DNA from: a virus
Strand: one strand, 5' to 3'
Virus record (IMG/VR): IMGVR_UViG_3300048549_000892
Coordinates: 1 to 21,429 of that record
Length of the DNA: 21,429 bases
Numbering within the stretch: the stretch's first letter is position 1; every line of letters starts with the position of its first letter. Below are positions 14,441-19,979 of this stretch, one piece after another. The position numbers and the translations under genes were made by a program. The notes beneath the pieces were generated by a model. That model worked only from the letters and a program-made list of their open reading frames with translations. It was not told where the DNA came from and ran no database searches.

Positions 14441-14463
14441 AGACAACCACCAATCGCTTGCAT
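14437..14463 (-). CDS. Eight-codon leader frame before the coiled-coil gene
   Basis: ATG 14463 has AAGGTGG with four-base spacing, encodes MQAIGGCL and stops at TGA 14437-14439, which overlaps the GTG of the coiled-coil gene (GTGA). The ribosome site of the next gene lies within it. It may be a coupling leader peptide or a chance frame. Confidence 0.3.
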   Translation of the reverse strand: MQAIGGCL

Positions 14464-14493
14464 AATTCCACCTTCCAAAACTCGCTCAGAGTT

Positions 14494-15051
14494 TCATCGT
14501 TTGCTCTTTGGGCCGCGAGATATGCTTGTGACAGTTCCCTCACGCTCGCCATCAACATTGATTGATTCTGCATAGGCCTTCACCTGCTCTAATATCTCGG
14601 TTGATGCACCGGCTTTTGATGCTTCACCCCATAGTAAACGCAGTTGGTCTTTATCATTCAGATTTTGAGCCTCAGCGAGCCAGTCACGTTTGCTTGCCGC
14701 ATCTTCGAACCGTGCCACCTTCCCCATCTCTGACCGAGTGACACCCTTACCACCGAAAGCTTGTTTCAGGCATCTGCCCAAACTGCTCGTTTCTGCATTT
14801 TCAAGCGCAGCTGTCTGAGATGCTCCAGCACTTCCCTCGATCTCAAAAGCCCAACCTGTAGCTTTTGGCAATCCATCTGCCTGTTCAGCAGCATTCAAGA
14901 ACACGGCAGAACGGACAATAAAGTAACCGCGTGCCCTGTCTTCTGGACTAGCGCATTCCTCAGTGACAATTCGCAAATCGGGATATTCTTTCAAGGCTCT
15001 GGCAAGCCGGTCTTCTACGAGTTCGTAATCATCTAAGTTGAATCGTGCCAT
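14494..15051 (-). CDS. ERF/Rad52-like single-strand annealing protein
   Basis: This 185-aa protein has a TGWAFEIEGSAGASQT stretch (65-80) followed by LENAETSSLGRCL (83-95), the ENAETSxIGRAL signature of ERF/Rad52-type phage annealing proteins. The N-terminal region predicts beta strands typical of the core; the C-terminal part (110-185) is charged and low-complexity, with a SRGPKSKR tail. It should anneal complementary strands along with the exonuclease encoded two genes upstream. ATG 15051 has AAAGGGAAA upstream and overlaps the TAA of the 45-aa gene as TAATG. Confidence 0.75.
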   Translation of the reverse strand: MARFNLDDYELVEDRLARALKEYPDLRIVTEECASPEDRARGYFIVRSAVFLNAAEQADGLPKATGWAFEIEGSAGASQTAALENAETSSLGRCLKQAFGGKGVTRSEMGKVARFEDAASKRDWLAEAQNLNDKDQLRLLWGEASKAGASTEILEQVKAYAESINVDGEREGTVTSISRGPKSKR

Positions 15052-15188
15052 TATTTCCCTTTCATTTGTTCCAGCAGTTTCGCTTCGAGCTTCCAAAAGT
15101 CACGCCATAAATCAGGCTTCTCAGTTGTACGCAAGTCAGCCACATATTTATGAGCAACTTTCAAGACGTTCTCGTTTTTCTTATCCAT
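15051..15188 (-). CDS. 45-aa helical protein between exonuclease and annealing protein
   Basis: ATG 15188 lies within the last eight bases of the exonuclease gene, and the TAA overlaps the ERF gene ATG. The peptide opens MDKKNENVLKVAHKYVAD and contains DLWRDFWKLEAKLLEQM, a clear amphipathic helix rich in Trp and Leu. Coding is supported by overlaps at both ends. Its role is unknown; a partner of the exonuclease or annealing protein is a guess from position. Confidence 0.65.
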   Translation of the reverse strand: MDKKNENVLKVAHKYVADLRTTEKPDLWRDFWKLEAKLLEQMKGK

Positions 15189-15759
15189 GATTTACCCTTC
15201 CCCATAACTCATCAGCCACCTTGACCAATGTATTTATCATGCCTTCATCTCTTTCAATGTACAAGTGTTTCGGCTCCCACCAAGCCGGTGCAAACACGCC
15301 ATCAATATCAATCCGTAACATCCAAACAAACAAACACGCCTCAGCCCCAGTAACGTGGAGCTGCCACTGCACCTGCCTACGGTACTGAATAGGCACTTGC
15401 ACTTCCTCAAAATCACGCCCACTTGTTTTGATCTCTGCAATCAGTTTGTGGTCAAGGCTCAAACCATCCGGTGTTGCAAGATGATGTTGGTTATCGGCGT
15501 GTCGCAATAGCCAATCGTTTGGAAGAATGTCGAACTTTTGATGCACGATGCGAGCAATCACGGGTTCCATGTCACGCCCAAACTTCATGTAAGCGTTATC
15601 TGTCTCCATGTGTTCACTGTGATAATCGTGGATCGCTTGCTCGAACCCTCTCTCTGTGGAAGCCTTGGCAACTTGTGTAGCAGTCACGCCCTTCCGGCGC
15701 TCCGAAAGCCAACCATCGGGGAACACAGATTTCGAGACCACGAACTGATTAGCTCGCAT
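15181..15759 (-). CDS. YqaJ-like (lambda exo-type) recombination exonuclease
   Basis: This 192-aa protein has the YqaJ/lambda exonuclease PD-(D/E)XK pattern: GVTATQVAKA (24-33), FGRDMEP (60-66), HLATPDG with Asp98, AEIKTSG with Glu109 and Lys111, and YRRQVQWQLHVTG (126-138) with paired glutamines. It would resect dsDNA 5' ends to make substrate for the annealing protein. ATG 15759 is preferred, with an 11-base overlap of the upstream gene; ATG 15783 is an alternative that adds eight residues. All the catalytic positions look intact. Confidence 0.88.
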   Translation of the reverse strand: MRANQFVVSKSVFPDGWLSERRKGVTATQVAKASTERGFEQAIHDYHSEHMETDNAYMKFGRDMEPVIARIVHQKFDILPNDWLLRHADNQHHLATPDGLSLDHKLIAEIKTSGRDFEEVQVPIQYRRQVQWQLHVTGAEACLFVWMLRIDIDGVFAPAWWEPKHLYIERDEGMINTLVKVADELWGRVNHG

Positions 15760-15949
15760 CAAGACGTTTACCCCATTTCGCATAGGCCATCACATAGGCC
15801 TTTTCTTTCGTTTCCTCATCCACCAAATCGAGTGCAGCCGTAAGTTTCTTGTGAGACATAGTCCACACATAACCCGAATCACTCATCGCATCTGACCACT
15901 CATTCAAAATCAAATCTCTAAGTTCTGTAACCTTATCTATGTCTGTCAC
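15749..15949 (-). CDS. Hypothetical 66-aa helical protein
   Basis: The start is GTG 15949 with AAAGGG six bases upstream. The protein is acidic and helical, with KLTAALDLVDEETKEKAYV and a final YAKWGKRLDAS. It is the first gene of the recombination cluster, and only 28 bases separate its start from the divergent whiB start. No function is suggested by sequence. No clear promoter for it is seen in the short gap, so its transcript may come from the 16.8 kb leftward promoter, running antisense through whiB, or from an unseen promoter in whiB. Confidence 0.6.
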   Translation of the reverse strand: MTDIDKVTELRDLILNEWSDAMSDSGYVWTMSHKKLTAALDLVDEETKEKAYVMAYAKWGKRLDAS

Positions 15950-15965
15950 CCTTTTCCCTTTCCGT

Positions 15966-15971
15966 TAGTCT
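15966..15971 (+). promoter_or_regulatory. -10 element of whiB, leaderless layout
   Basis: TAGTCT ends six bases before the whiB ATG, which would place the first transcribed base on the ATG. There is no ribosome site before whiB. A weak -35-like CTGTCA (15943-15948) lies 17 bases upstream. Confidence 0.45.
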
Positions 15972-15977
15972 TACTTT

Positions 15978-16232
15978 ATGAGCAACGACCCACACCGGCC
16001 CTATTCCAAACTCATGCACTCAGTTGATGCAGTAGAAGAAACGCCTTGTATGGGAATGCCAGAGGTATTCTTTCCTGAAGACTTCCCCCACAAAGAGGTG
16101 AAGGCTTGTGCCGTCTTGGTTGCTCGCCATCTTTGTAACACCTGCCCAATCAAACGTGAATGTTTTGAGTACGCGACAGAACGAGGTGAGCCCTACGGCA
16201 TATGGGCTGGCACGTTACCATCTGAACGCTAA
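15978..16232 (+). CDS. whiB: WhiB-family transcription regulator
   Basis: This 84-aa protein has the four-Cys [4Fe-4S] ligand set Cys24, Cys53, Cys56, Cys62 (C-x28-C-x2-C-x5-C), preceded by an acidic N-terminus, and then the GxWxG turn as YGIWAGT (73-79), where GVWGG is usual. The basic tail after the turn, normally used for DNA contact, is short here. WhiB proteins act with sigma-A RNA polymerase. The phage TM4 WhiB is known to down-regulate host whiB2, block septation and exclude superinfection; the same role here is possible but inferred. The gene is in opposite direction to its neighbours, overlaps the 59-aa gene by four bases at the 3' end, and seems leaderless. Confidence 0.93.
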   Translation: MSNDPHRPYSKLMHSVDAVEETPCMGMPEVFFPEDFPHKEVKACAVLVARHLCNTCPIKRECFEYATERGEPYGIWAGTLPSER

Positions 16233-16408
16233 CCATCTTCCGGCTCTATATCTTGGAATGGGTCTTTGAAAGCCCACGAATCCAAGTGCAATCGAAGTGT
16301 TTGCGCCTGTGTACGGGTCAAAACGAGAGTGCCTGGTTCCTCCATCGCCCACACATCATCTCTCAAAACGACCCTCACTTCACGACCATCTGAACTAACT
16401 TGCATCAT
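16229..16408 (-). CDS. 59-aa hypothetical protein convergent with whiB
   Basis: ATG 16408 overlaps the upstream TGA as ATGA and has AGGAG about eight bases upstream. The protein has a strand-rich start (QVSSDGREVRVVLRDD), a Trp-Glu segment and a helical, acidic C-terminus (TRTQAQTLRLHL, then DIEPEDG). It might be a small regulatory or anti-restriction protein, but no family is recognised. Its 3' end overlaps the end of whiB by four bases; no terminator is seen between them. Confidence 0.65.
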   Translation of the reverse strand: MMQVSSDGREVRVVLRDDVWAMEEPGTLVLTRTQAQTLRLHLDSWAFKDPFQDIEPEDG

Positions 16409-16557
16409 CTTTCTGCGCTCCTAACTAGTTTGTATCCACTCCATGCAACCAAACCCAAACCGAGAAGGGTTGCACCGTTGATGACCGCATAAGGGTTCAC
16501 CATTCCAGGCGTGAGCATAAACACTGCTCCAATGAAAAGTACAATCCACCACCTCAT
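16405..16557 (-). CDS. 50-aa membrane protein
   Basis: ATG 16557 forms an ATGA overlap with the previous gene. Two hydrophobic segments are visible: about 3-16 (WWIVLFIGAVFMLT) and 23-42 (ATLLGLGLVAW), so this is a small two-pass membrane protein with a basic C-terminus (KLVRSAER). No cognate lysis gene lies near, and expression is likely early, being the second gene from the leftward promoter. Confidence 0.65.
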   Translation of the reverse strand: MRWWIVLFIGAVFMLTPGMVNPYAVINGATLLGLGLVAWSGYKLVRSAER

Positions 16558-16799
16558 AGCGTTAGCCCCACAATCACGATGATCAAAATAGCTGTCACTG
16601 TCACTAACGACCATCCTAAAAAACGCCGATACTGTTTTCGCTGTAGCCGTAACTGTTTCCGCGTGACCGGAAACTCTAACAGTGAAACGTGATCCTTAGC
16701 ACGCTTTGGTTTCTTTCCAAGCTCTCGTGCAAGTGTGGCAGTGAATTCCTCATCCATGTAACCACGCGCTTGAGCATCTAGTTCTGAATATACGCCCAT
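16554..16799 (-). CDS. 81-aa single-pass membrane protein, first gene of leftward operon
   Basis: The N-terminal 55 residues are soluble and charged (TATLARELGKKPKRAKDHV, then RKQLRLQRKQYRRF), and a single membrane helix follows at the C-terminal end (LGWSLVTVTAILIIVIVGLTL region). With basic residues before the helix the protein would place its N-terminus in the cytoplasm, like a tail-anchored protein. ATG 16799 has AAAGGTGG seven bases upstream and lies about 25 bases after the predicted start of a strong leftward promoter. Such early membrane proteins in phages can be superinfection exclusion factors, but nothing specific supports this here. Confidence 0.7.
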   Translation of the reverse strand: MGVYSELDAQARGYMDEEFTATLARELGKKPKRAKDHVSLLEFPVTRKQLRLQRKQYRRFLGWSLVTVTAILIIVIVGLTL

Positions 16800-16830
16800 C
16801 TTGATTCCACCTTTCTTTGACGTTACTAAG

Positions 16831-16859
16831 ATTGTAAATGTTTTCTTTTAGAAAGTAAA
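16831..16859 (-). promoter_or_regulatory. Leftward promoter for the membrane-protein operon
   Basis: On the minus strand, TTTACT (16859-16854) and TACAAT (16836-16831) are separated by exactly 17 bases. Transcription should start near 16824, about 25 bases before ATG 16799. The -35 overlaps the operator-like palindrome at 16855-16868. It is the best-looking promoter in the window. Confidence 0.65.
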
Positions 16860-16868
16860 GCGCTAAAC
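16855..16868. promoter_or_regulatory. Operator-like palindrome, copy 2
   Basis: GTAAAGCGCTAAAC has a perfectly symmetric AGCGCT core and GT/AC ends. It is a close copy of 352-365 and sits between the divergent promoters of the leftward operon and the HTH gene, overlapping the leftward -35 and the place where the rightward -35 should be. Binding here could repress both promoters. Confidence 0.55.
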
Positions 16869-16880
16869 AGTTTCGGCGTG

Positions 16881-16886
16881 TATAGT
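16881..16886 (+). promoter_or_regulatory. -10 element of the HTH gene, leaderless layout
   Basis: TATAGT ends seven bases before ATG 16894, so transcription would start on the ATG. No ribosome site precedes the gene. No consensus -35 is seen 16-18 bases upstream; that place holds the palindrome. Confidence 0.5.
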
Positions 16887-16893
16887 AGTTAGC

Positions 16894-17103
16894 ATGATGA
16901 TAACTAATGACCTAGAAGCAGAGAGAGAAACGCTAGACCAGCTTGCCGATAAACGGGCATGGCAGCTTGAGCGCCTCGACAAGATACAAAGCCAACTCAA
17001 AGAACGGGTAATTGAGGCTTATAGAGATGGCGAATCAATCCAAAGCCTAGCGAAACGAGCCGGTGTTAGCCGAGTGACGGTTTATTCATGGGTAGGTGAA
17101 TAA
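16894..17103 (+). CDS. Small helix-turn-helix regulator
   Basis: This 69-aa protein has an N-terminal coiled-coil-like stretch (about 5-45, heptad-like Leu/Ala in LDQLADKRAWQLERLDKI) and a C-terminal helix-turn-helix, IQSLAKRAGVSRVTVYSWVG (residues 49-68), of the type found in resolvase-like and transposase-like HTH domains. A dimerising coiled coil with a single HTH suits binding to a palindrome. It lies opposite the leftward operon, with a shared operator-like palindrome between them, and is followed by a strong terminator, so it is a monocistronic regulatory gene. That it binds the palindrome is inference. Met1 (16894) or Met2 (16897) could be the start; the -10 spacing fits Met1. Confidence 0.8.
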   Translation: MMITNDLEAERETLDQLADKRAWQLERLDKIQSQLKERVIEAYRDGESIQSLAKRAGVSRVTVYSWVGE

Positions 17104-17105
17104 AG

Positions 17106-17140
17106 AAATCCCCCTAGCAGGTGGAGTGCTAGGGGGATTT
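17106..17140. terminator. Strong bidirectional intrinsic terminator
   Basis: A 14-bp perfect stem AAATCCCCCTAGCA (17106-17119) / TGCTAGGGGGATTT (17127-17140) with a seven-base loop GGTGGAG. On the plus strand it starts three bases after the HTH gene stop and is followed by TTTTGAAT; on the minus strand it is followed by TTTCTTTATTC. It should stop both the HTH transcript and leftward transcripts coming from the lysis genes. Confidence 0.8.
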
Positions 17141-17168
17141 TGAATAAAGCAGAAACATGCCCAATCAG

Positions 17169-17177
17169 ATTATATCA
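17169..17177 (-). promoter_or_regulatory. Possible extended -10 promoter directing a short RNA
   Basis: On the minus strand TGATATAAT gives an extended TGn plus perfect TATAAT. The TGA is also the stop of the 26-aa gene. Transcription from about 17162 would meet the terminator at 17140-17106 and give an RNA of roughly 60-65 bases with no clear frame. No -35 is seen, so it could be chance. Confidence 0.3.
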
Positions 17178-17255
17178 CTGGCATGCTTCACAATCTAGTG
17201 CATCCATCGGATCAATAGGGCAAGCGTAGCCGTCTACGGTTTCACAGTTGTTCAT
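17175..17255 (-). CDS. 26-aa cysteine-rich microprotein
   Basis: ATG 17255 overlaps the holin TAA as TAATG, with AGGTG close upstream. The peptide ends in CPIDPMDALDCEACQ and has four Cys (4, 12, 22, 25) in 26 residues, the last two as CxxC, suggesting that it folds around one metal ion or with disulphides. It is the final gene of the lysis unit and lies just before the terminator. I recognise no family; a metal-knuckle or cap for a partner is only a suggestion. Confidence 0.6.
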   Translation of the reverse strand: MNNCETVDGYACPIDPMDALDCEACQ

Positions 17256-17455
17256 TACTCACCTGCCTTGTCGTACTGCAATACCGAGGTAAGCAGTGAC
17301 ATGACACCGGCAAGCGCGGCAACCGAAAGCACGTTCAACCAATCTACGTTCAGGATTCCAGTCGCACCGACACCGATAGTTGCAATCGCTACTTGAGCAA
17401 TAGTTTTGACTGCCCTCTCCCCTGCGTAATTCCAATATGTTTTTAGCTTATCCAT
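17255..17455 (-). CDS. Holin, r1t-like
   Basis: This 66-aa protein fits the r1t-holin pattern: ERAVKTIAQVAIATIGVGA (near 13-31) as the first membrane segment, NVDWLNVLSVAALAGVMSLL (36-55) as the second, and a charged tail (QYDKAGE). Holins of this type form pores in the inner membrane at the programmed lysis time. ATG 17455 has GGGGGA about four bases upstream and overlaps the previous gene by eight bases. It is the third in a row of small membrane proteins after the endolysin. Confidence 0.8.
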   Translation of the reverse strand: MDKLKTYWNYAGERAVKTIAQVAIATIGVGATGILNVDWLNVLSVAALAGVMSLLTSVLQYDKAGE

Positions 17456-17666
17456 CTTGTCCCCCTTGTTTCTTGTCCTCGTACACAGCCCCAGCAATAT
17501 AGCTAGTCAAAATCAAAGTAATCAGCGCCACGCCACCCGTTATTAGGTCGCGAGTACCACTATCGTTATTCATCAATGTTGCAACGCTCCCCGTGACCAA
17601 CATGAGTGAACCCAACATAAACGCCGCAAATATGTAACGCCTTCTAATTTTCCATGACGGTTTCAT
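17448..17666 (-). CDS. 72-aa two-pass membrane protein of the lysis cassette
   Basis: The sequence has a basic start (KPSWKIRRRY), a membrane segment near 12-30 (IFAAFMLGSLMLVTGSVATL), a short polar loop (NNDSGTRD) and a second segment near 40-57 (ITGGVALITLILTSYIAGAV), then a charged tail. The topology suits a second holin or an antiholin. ATG 17666 overlaps the previous stop by one base (TGATG). Function is inferred from its position between an XhlA-like protein and the r1t-like holin. Confidence 0.7.
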   Translation of the reverse strand: MKPSWKIRRRYIFAAFMLGSLMLVTGSVATLMNNDSGTRDLITGGVALITLILTSYIAGAVYEDKKQGGQDG

Positions 17667-17899
17667 CAAACCAACCTCACAATCAATGGCATTGCTGCCG
17701 CTAGTAATCCAAACACCCCAACAGCCCAACCCATACGCATCTCAAGCTTGCGGATACGCTGTTCGTGATCATCAATCTTTGCTTCTGAGTCTGGCAGCTC
17801 AGCTGCAAGTTTCTCAAGCATCGACTGAATTTTCTGCACCTGCATATAAATATCTTTCATTGATACCTTCACAACGCTTGTATCTGTATTTTCAGGCAT
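17666..17899 (-). CDS. XhlA-like coiled-coil membrane protein
   Basis: This 77-aa protein has a long coiled coil (about 15-50; IYMQVQKIQSMLEKLAAEL, then HEQRIRKLEMRM) followed by one membrane helix at the C-terminus (WAVGVFGLLAAAMPLIVRLV). The HEQRIRKLE block and the overall form match haemolysin XhlA-type proteins of phage lysis cassettes, which associate with the membrane and cooperate with a holin. ATG 17899 overlaps the endolysin TAA as TAATG. Confidence 0.72.
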   Translation of the reverse strand: MPENTDTSVVKVSMKDIYMQVQKIQSMLEKLAAELPDSEAKIDDHEQRIRKLEMRMGWAVGVFGLLAAAMPLIVRLV

Positions 17900-18633
17900 T
17901 AGCAGTCACCGGCTTGCTTATCGAACCATTTTTCGTCATTCAAAGACCTCTGGAGCGCCCTGTACGTGATTTTTCCCCACACACCATCAACAACATCGAT
18001 GTAGTAATCCCAAGCCTTCAGCTGCGCTTGTACGGCTTTACGAGTTTGTGGCCCCATAACACCATCAACAGGAACGCCCACCGCTCGTTGGATCGCTTCA
18101 TAAGTCCACTTCCCAGGCTTACCATCCACGCGGCCCTTGTAATGCCCTGCAGAGGCTAACTGGGTCTGCCACGCCCTCCAAGTGTTTTTACCCATACGAC
18201 CATCAACACGAAGGGCAGAATTCGCACCAAGATTATTTGCTACAAGATATGGCTGTGGGTCTACTTGTGTCCCCCATGCTCGGCTAGTTCTCACTTCGAA
18301 GTGGAGGTGATCGCCGGTACTCGCTCCCGTGTTACCTGACATGCCAATTCGAGTATTTATATCCACCCTGTCACCCTTACGAAGGTGAGTTTTATATTCC
18401 AAGTGATAATACACAGTGTGAATATCGCCATGGTCCAATATGACCACATGCCCCCCACCTTGAGGACTCCAGCCAATATGAGCCACCACGCCTGCTGCGG
18501 CTGCTGTCACTGGAAATCTCCCAGCTACATCTACGCCCCGATGTAATTTTCTTGTTTTGGAAATCGGATGGATACGATAACCAAATAAACTCGTGATTTT
18601 GTTTGTTACAGGCCAAGGATTTACGAGCCTCAC
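17899..18633 (-). CDS. Endolysin: M23 peptidase with peptidoglycan-binding repeats
   Basis: This 244-aa protein has an M23 domain (about 10-130) with HRGVD (His31, Asp35), YYHL (His77) and DHLHFE (His109, His111), followed by three short peptidoglycan-binding-type repeats, each with VDGxxG...T..A.Q (143-156, 169-205, 215-231). It should cut peptide cross-links and bind the wall. No signal peptide is present, so release needs the holins encoded next. The start is GTG 18633, overlapping the fibre gene TGA as GTGA. The catalytic residues seem complete. It is distinct from the anchored M23 protein of the replication region. Confidence 0.92.
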   Translation of the reverse strand: MRLVNPWPVTNKITSLFGYRIHPISKTRKLHRGVDVAGRFPVTAAAAGVVAHIGWSPQGGGHVVILDHGDIHTVYYHLEYKTHLRKGDRVDINTRIGMSGNTGASTGDHLHFEVRTSRAWGTQVDPQPYLVANNLGANSALRVDGRMGKNTWRAWQTQLASAGHYKGRVDGKPGKWTYEAIQRAVGVPVDGVMGPQTRKAVQAQLKAWDYYIDVVDGVWGKITYRALQRSLNDEKWFDKQAGDC

Positions 18634-19763
18634 GATGACGGATACCTAATAATGCAGATACCAGAGCCACCTGCCCCTGCAGCCCCTCCCGACCGATTTC
18701 CTCCACCGCCACCGCCCGTGTTCGCAGCTCCAGAGGTCGCCGCTGTGTCAGTATCAGCCCCTGTTCCTCCGCCCCCTGGCGCCTGAATAACATCGGTCGA
18801 ATTGGCATTATTCCCACCGCCGCCGCCAGATGCGAAATAGTAAGCCGTGGCACCACCGACAGTGACCGCATCGCCGATGGTTGAACCTGCCACAGCAGTA
18901 GCGCCTGCGCCTATCGAATCTAGCCGCATTCCGATACCACCTTGTCCGACACGACCGAAGAAATCACCTGTAGTTTGAGAATCCCAGTCACCATTAGCTG
19001 ACTTGCTGAAGTGCCCAGGACTTCCGGCCCCTCCGCCTCCGCCGCCCCGCGTATTTCCTGAAGTATCAGATCCTCCACCATCGTGACCTTGCGAACCTAT
19101 GCCATCATAAAGACCCAAAGCTGAAGTGCCTATCGCTACGCCCCCATTGCCGCCCCCTGACGAACTTGAGGCCCCTCCGCCTGCTGAGCCTCCCGTATTT
19201 CCTTGGTCATTGTTCTTGGCACCCCCACCGCCTCCCTTTGCGGTAAGGCCGGCGAAAGTCGAATCTGCACCGTCAGAACCAGTCGTTCCTGAAGACCCAG
19301 GTGCAGCACCACCTGCCCCTATAACCACAGCGTTAGCACCGGCAGAGACGGCCACGGTGGTCAAGATCAATCCTCCAGATCCGCCTCCGCCTCCACTATT
19401 TACCCCACGCCCACCGGAACCGCCGCCAGCAATAAGCAAGCATTCAACACTGCCAGCTTGTCCAGCGGTGAACGTACCATCGGCAGTGAAGATGTGGTAT
19501 TTGAAACCGCCATTAGTGCCTGAGTGATTACCGCCTGAACCGTCAAAACCGGAACTGAACGTTTCCCATGCTGAAGCGGCACGATACGTCAATGTGTCGG
19601 TGTCTTTCAAAAATGCGAATTGGCCCTCCTGCGGTGAACTAATAGCAGCATCGCGAGCTGTAGCCGATGCGAATACGAGAATCCCCTGCATGAGGAAGTT
19701 GTTTATTTTGTCTTCGTCAAGCGTCTCGCCTGCCACGAATGTTCGAAATCCACCTAATGCCAT
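18630..19763 (-). CDS. Glycine-rich tail fibre / receptor-binding protein
   Basis: At 377 aa, residues 1-70 form a globular start that closely resembles the small gene upstream (ATARDAAI, SP, EG, FA, LKDTD, LT and AW..F in common), probably a tail-attachment domain. From about 75 the sequence becomes a Gly-rich domain: FTADGTFTAGQAGSVECLLI, then many runs of 3-6 Gly with Ser and Asn, ending in AGGSGICIIRYP, the usual end of glycine-rich phage adhesins. Such domains form a polyglycine-II-like sandwich that presents variable loops to receptors. ATG 19763 overlaps the upstream TAA. The repeats make the gene prone to recombination. Confidence 0.8.
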   Translation of the reverse strand: MALGGFRTFVAGETLDEDKINNFLMQGILVFASATARDAAISSPQEGQFAFLKDTDTLTYRAASAWETFSSGFDGSGGNHSGTNGGFKYHIFTADGTFTAGQAGSVECLLIAGGGSGGRGVNSGGGGGSGGLILTTVAVSAGANAVVIGAGGAAPGSSGTTGSDGADSTFAGLTAKGGGGGAKNNDQGNTGGSAGGGASSSSGGGNGGVAIGTSALGLYDGIGSQGHDGGGSDTSGNTRGGGGGGAGSPGHFSKSANGDWDSQTTGDFFGRVGQGGIGMRLDSIGAGATAVAGSTIGDAVTVGGATAYYFASGGGGGNNANSTDVIQAPGGGGTGADTDTAATSGAANTGGGGGGNRSGGAAGAGGSGICIIRYPSS

Positions 19764-19972
19764 TAGAAGTTCCCCCAAGCTGTAGTGTAAACGGTTAGTG
19801 CGTCTGTGTCTTTGAGATATGCAAACATGCCCTCGGCTGGAGATGTTATCGCAGCATCCCGAGCTGTAGCGTCATCGAATACCATCAACGCTTGGTCTTG
19901 GATGTATCCCTGAACTTCTGACGCGAGTAACACACTATTGTTAGAAAACACCTTGAAACCGAGGCCTGCCAT
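19763..19972 (-). CDS. 69-aa paralogue of the fibre N-terminal domain
   Basis: This protein aligns along its whole length with residues 1-70 of the fibre encoded next: both have F, ATARDAAI, SP, EG, FA, LKDTD, LT and AW..F in the same order, and the DNA also keeps stretches such as CGAGCTGTAGC. It is therefore a product of tandem duplication, or a free tail-tip domain from which the fibre was built. It may form a collar or an anchor for the fibre. ATG 19972 has GGAGAGAT upstream; the stop overlaps the next ATG. Confidence 0.78.
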   Translation of the reverse strand: MAGLGFKVFSNNSVLLASEVQGYIQDQALMVFDDATARDAAITSPAEGMFAYLKDTDALTVYTTAWGNF

Positions 19973-19979
19973 ATCTCTC

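Noticed and set aside
18660-19440. Repeated GGN/CCN tracts in the fibre gene as a possible tandem-repeat or CRISPR-like array.
   Set aside because: The units are irregular codon repeats for glycine with no fixed period or spacers.
19126-19527. Long Pro/Ala-rich forward frame opposite the fibre gene.
   Set aside because: It is the antisense of glycine codons in the Gly-rich domain; there is no ribosome site or promoter.
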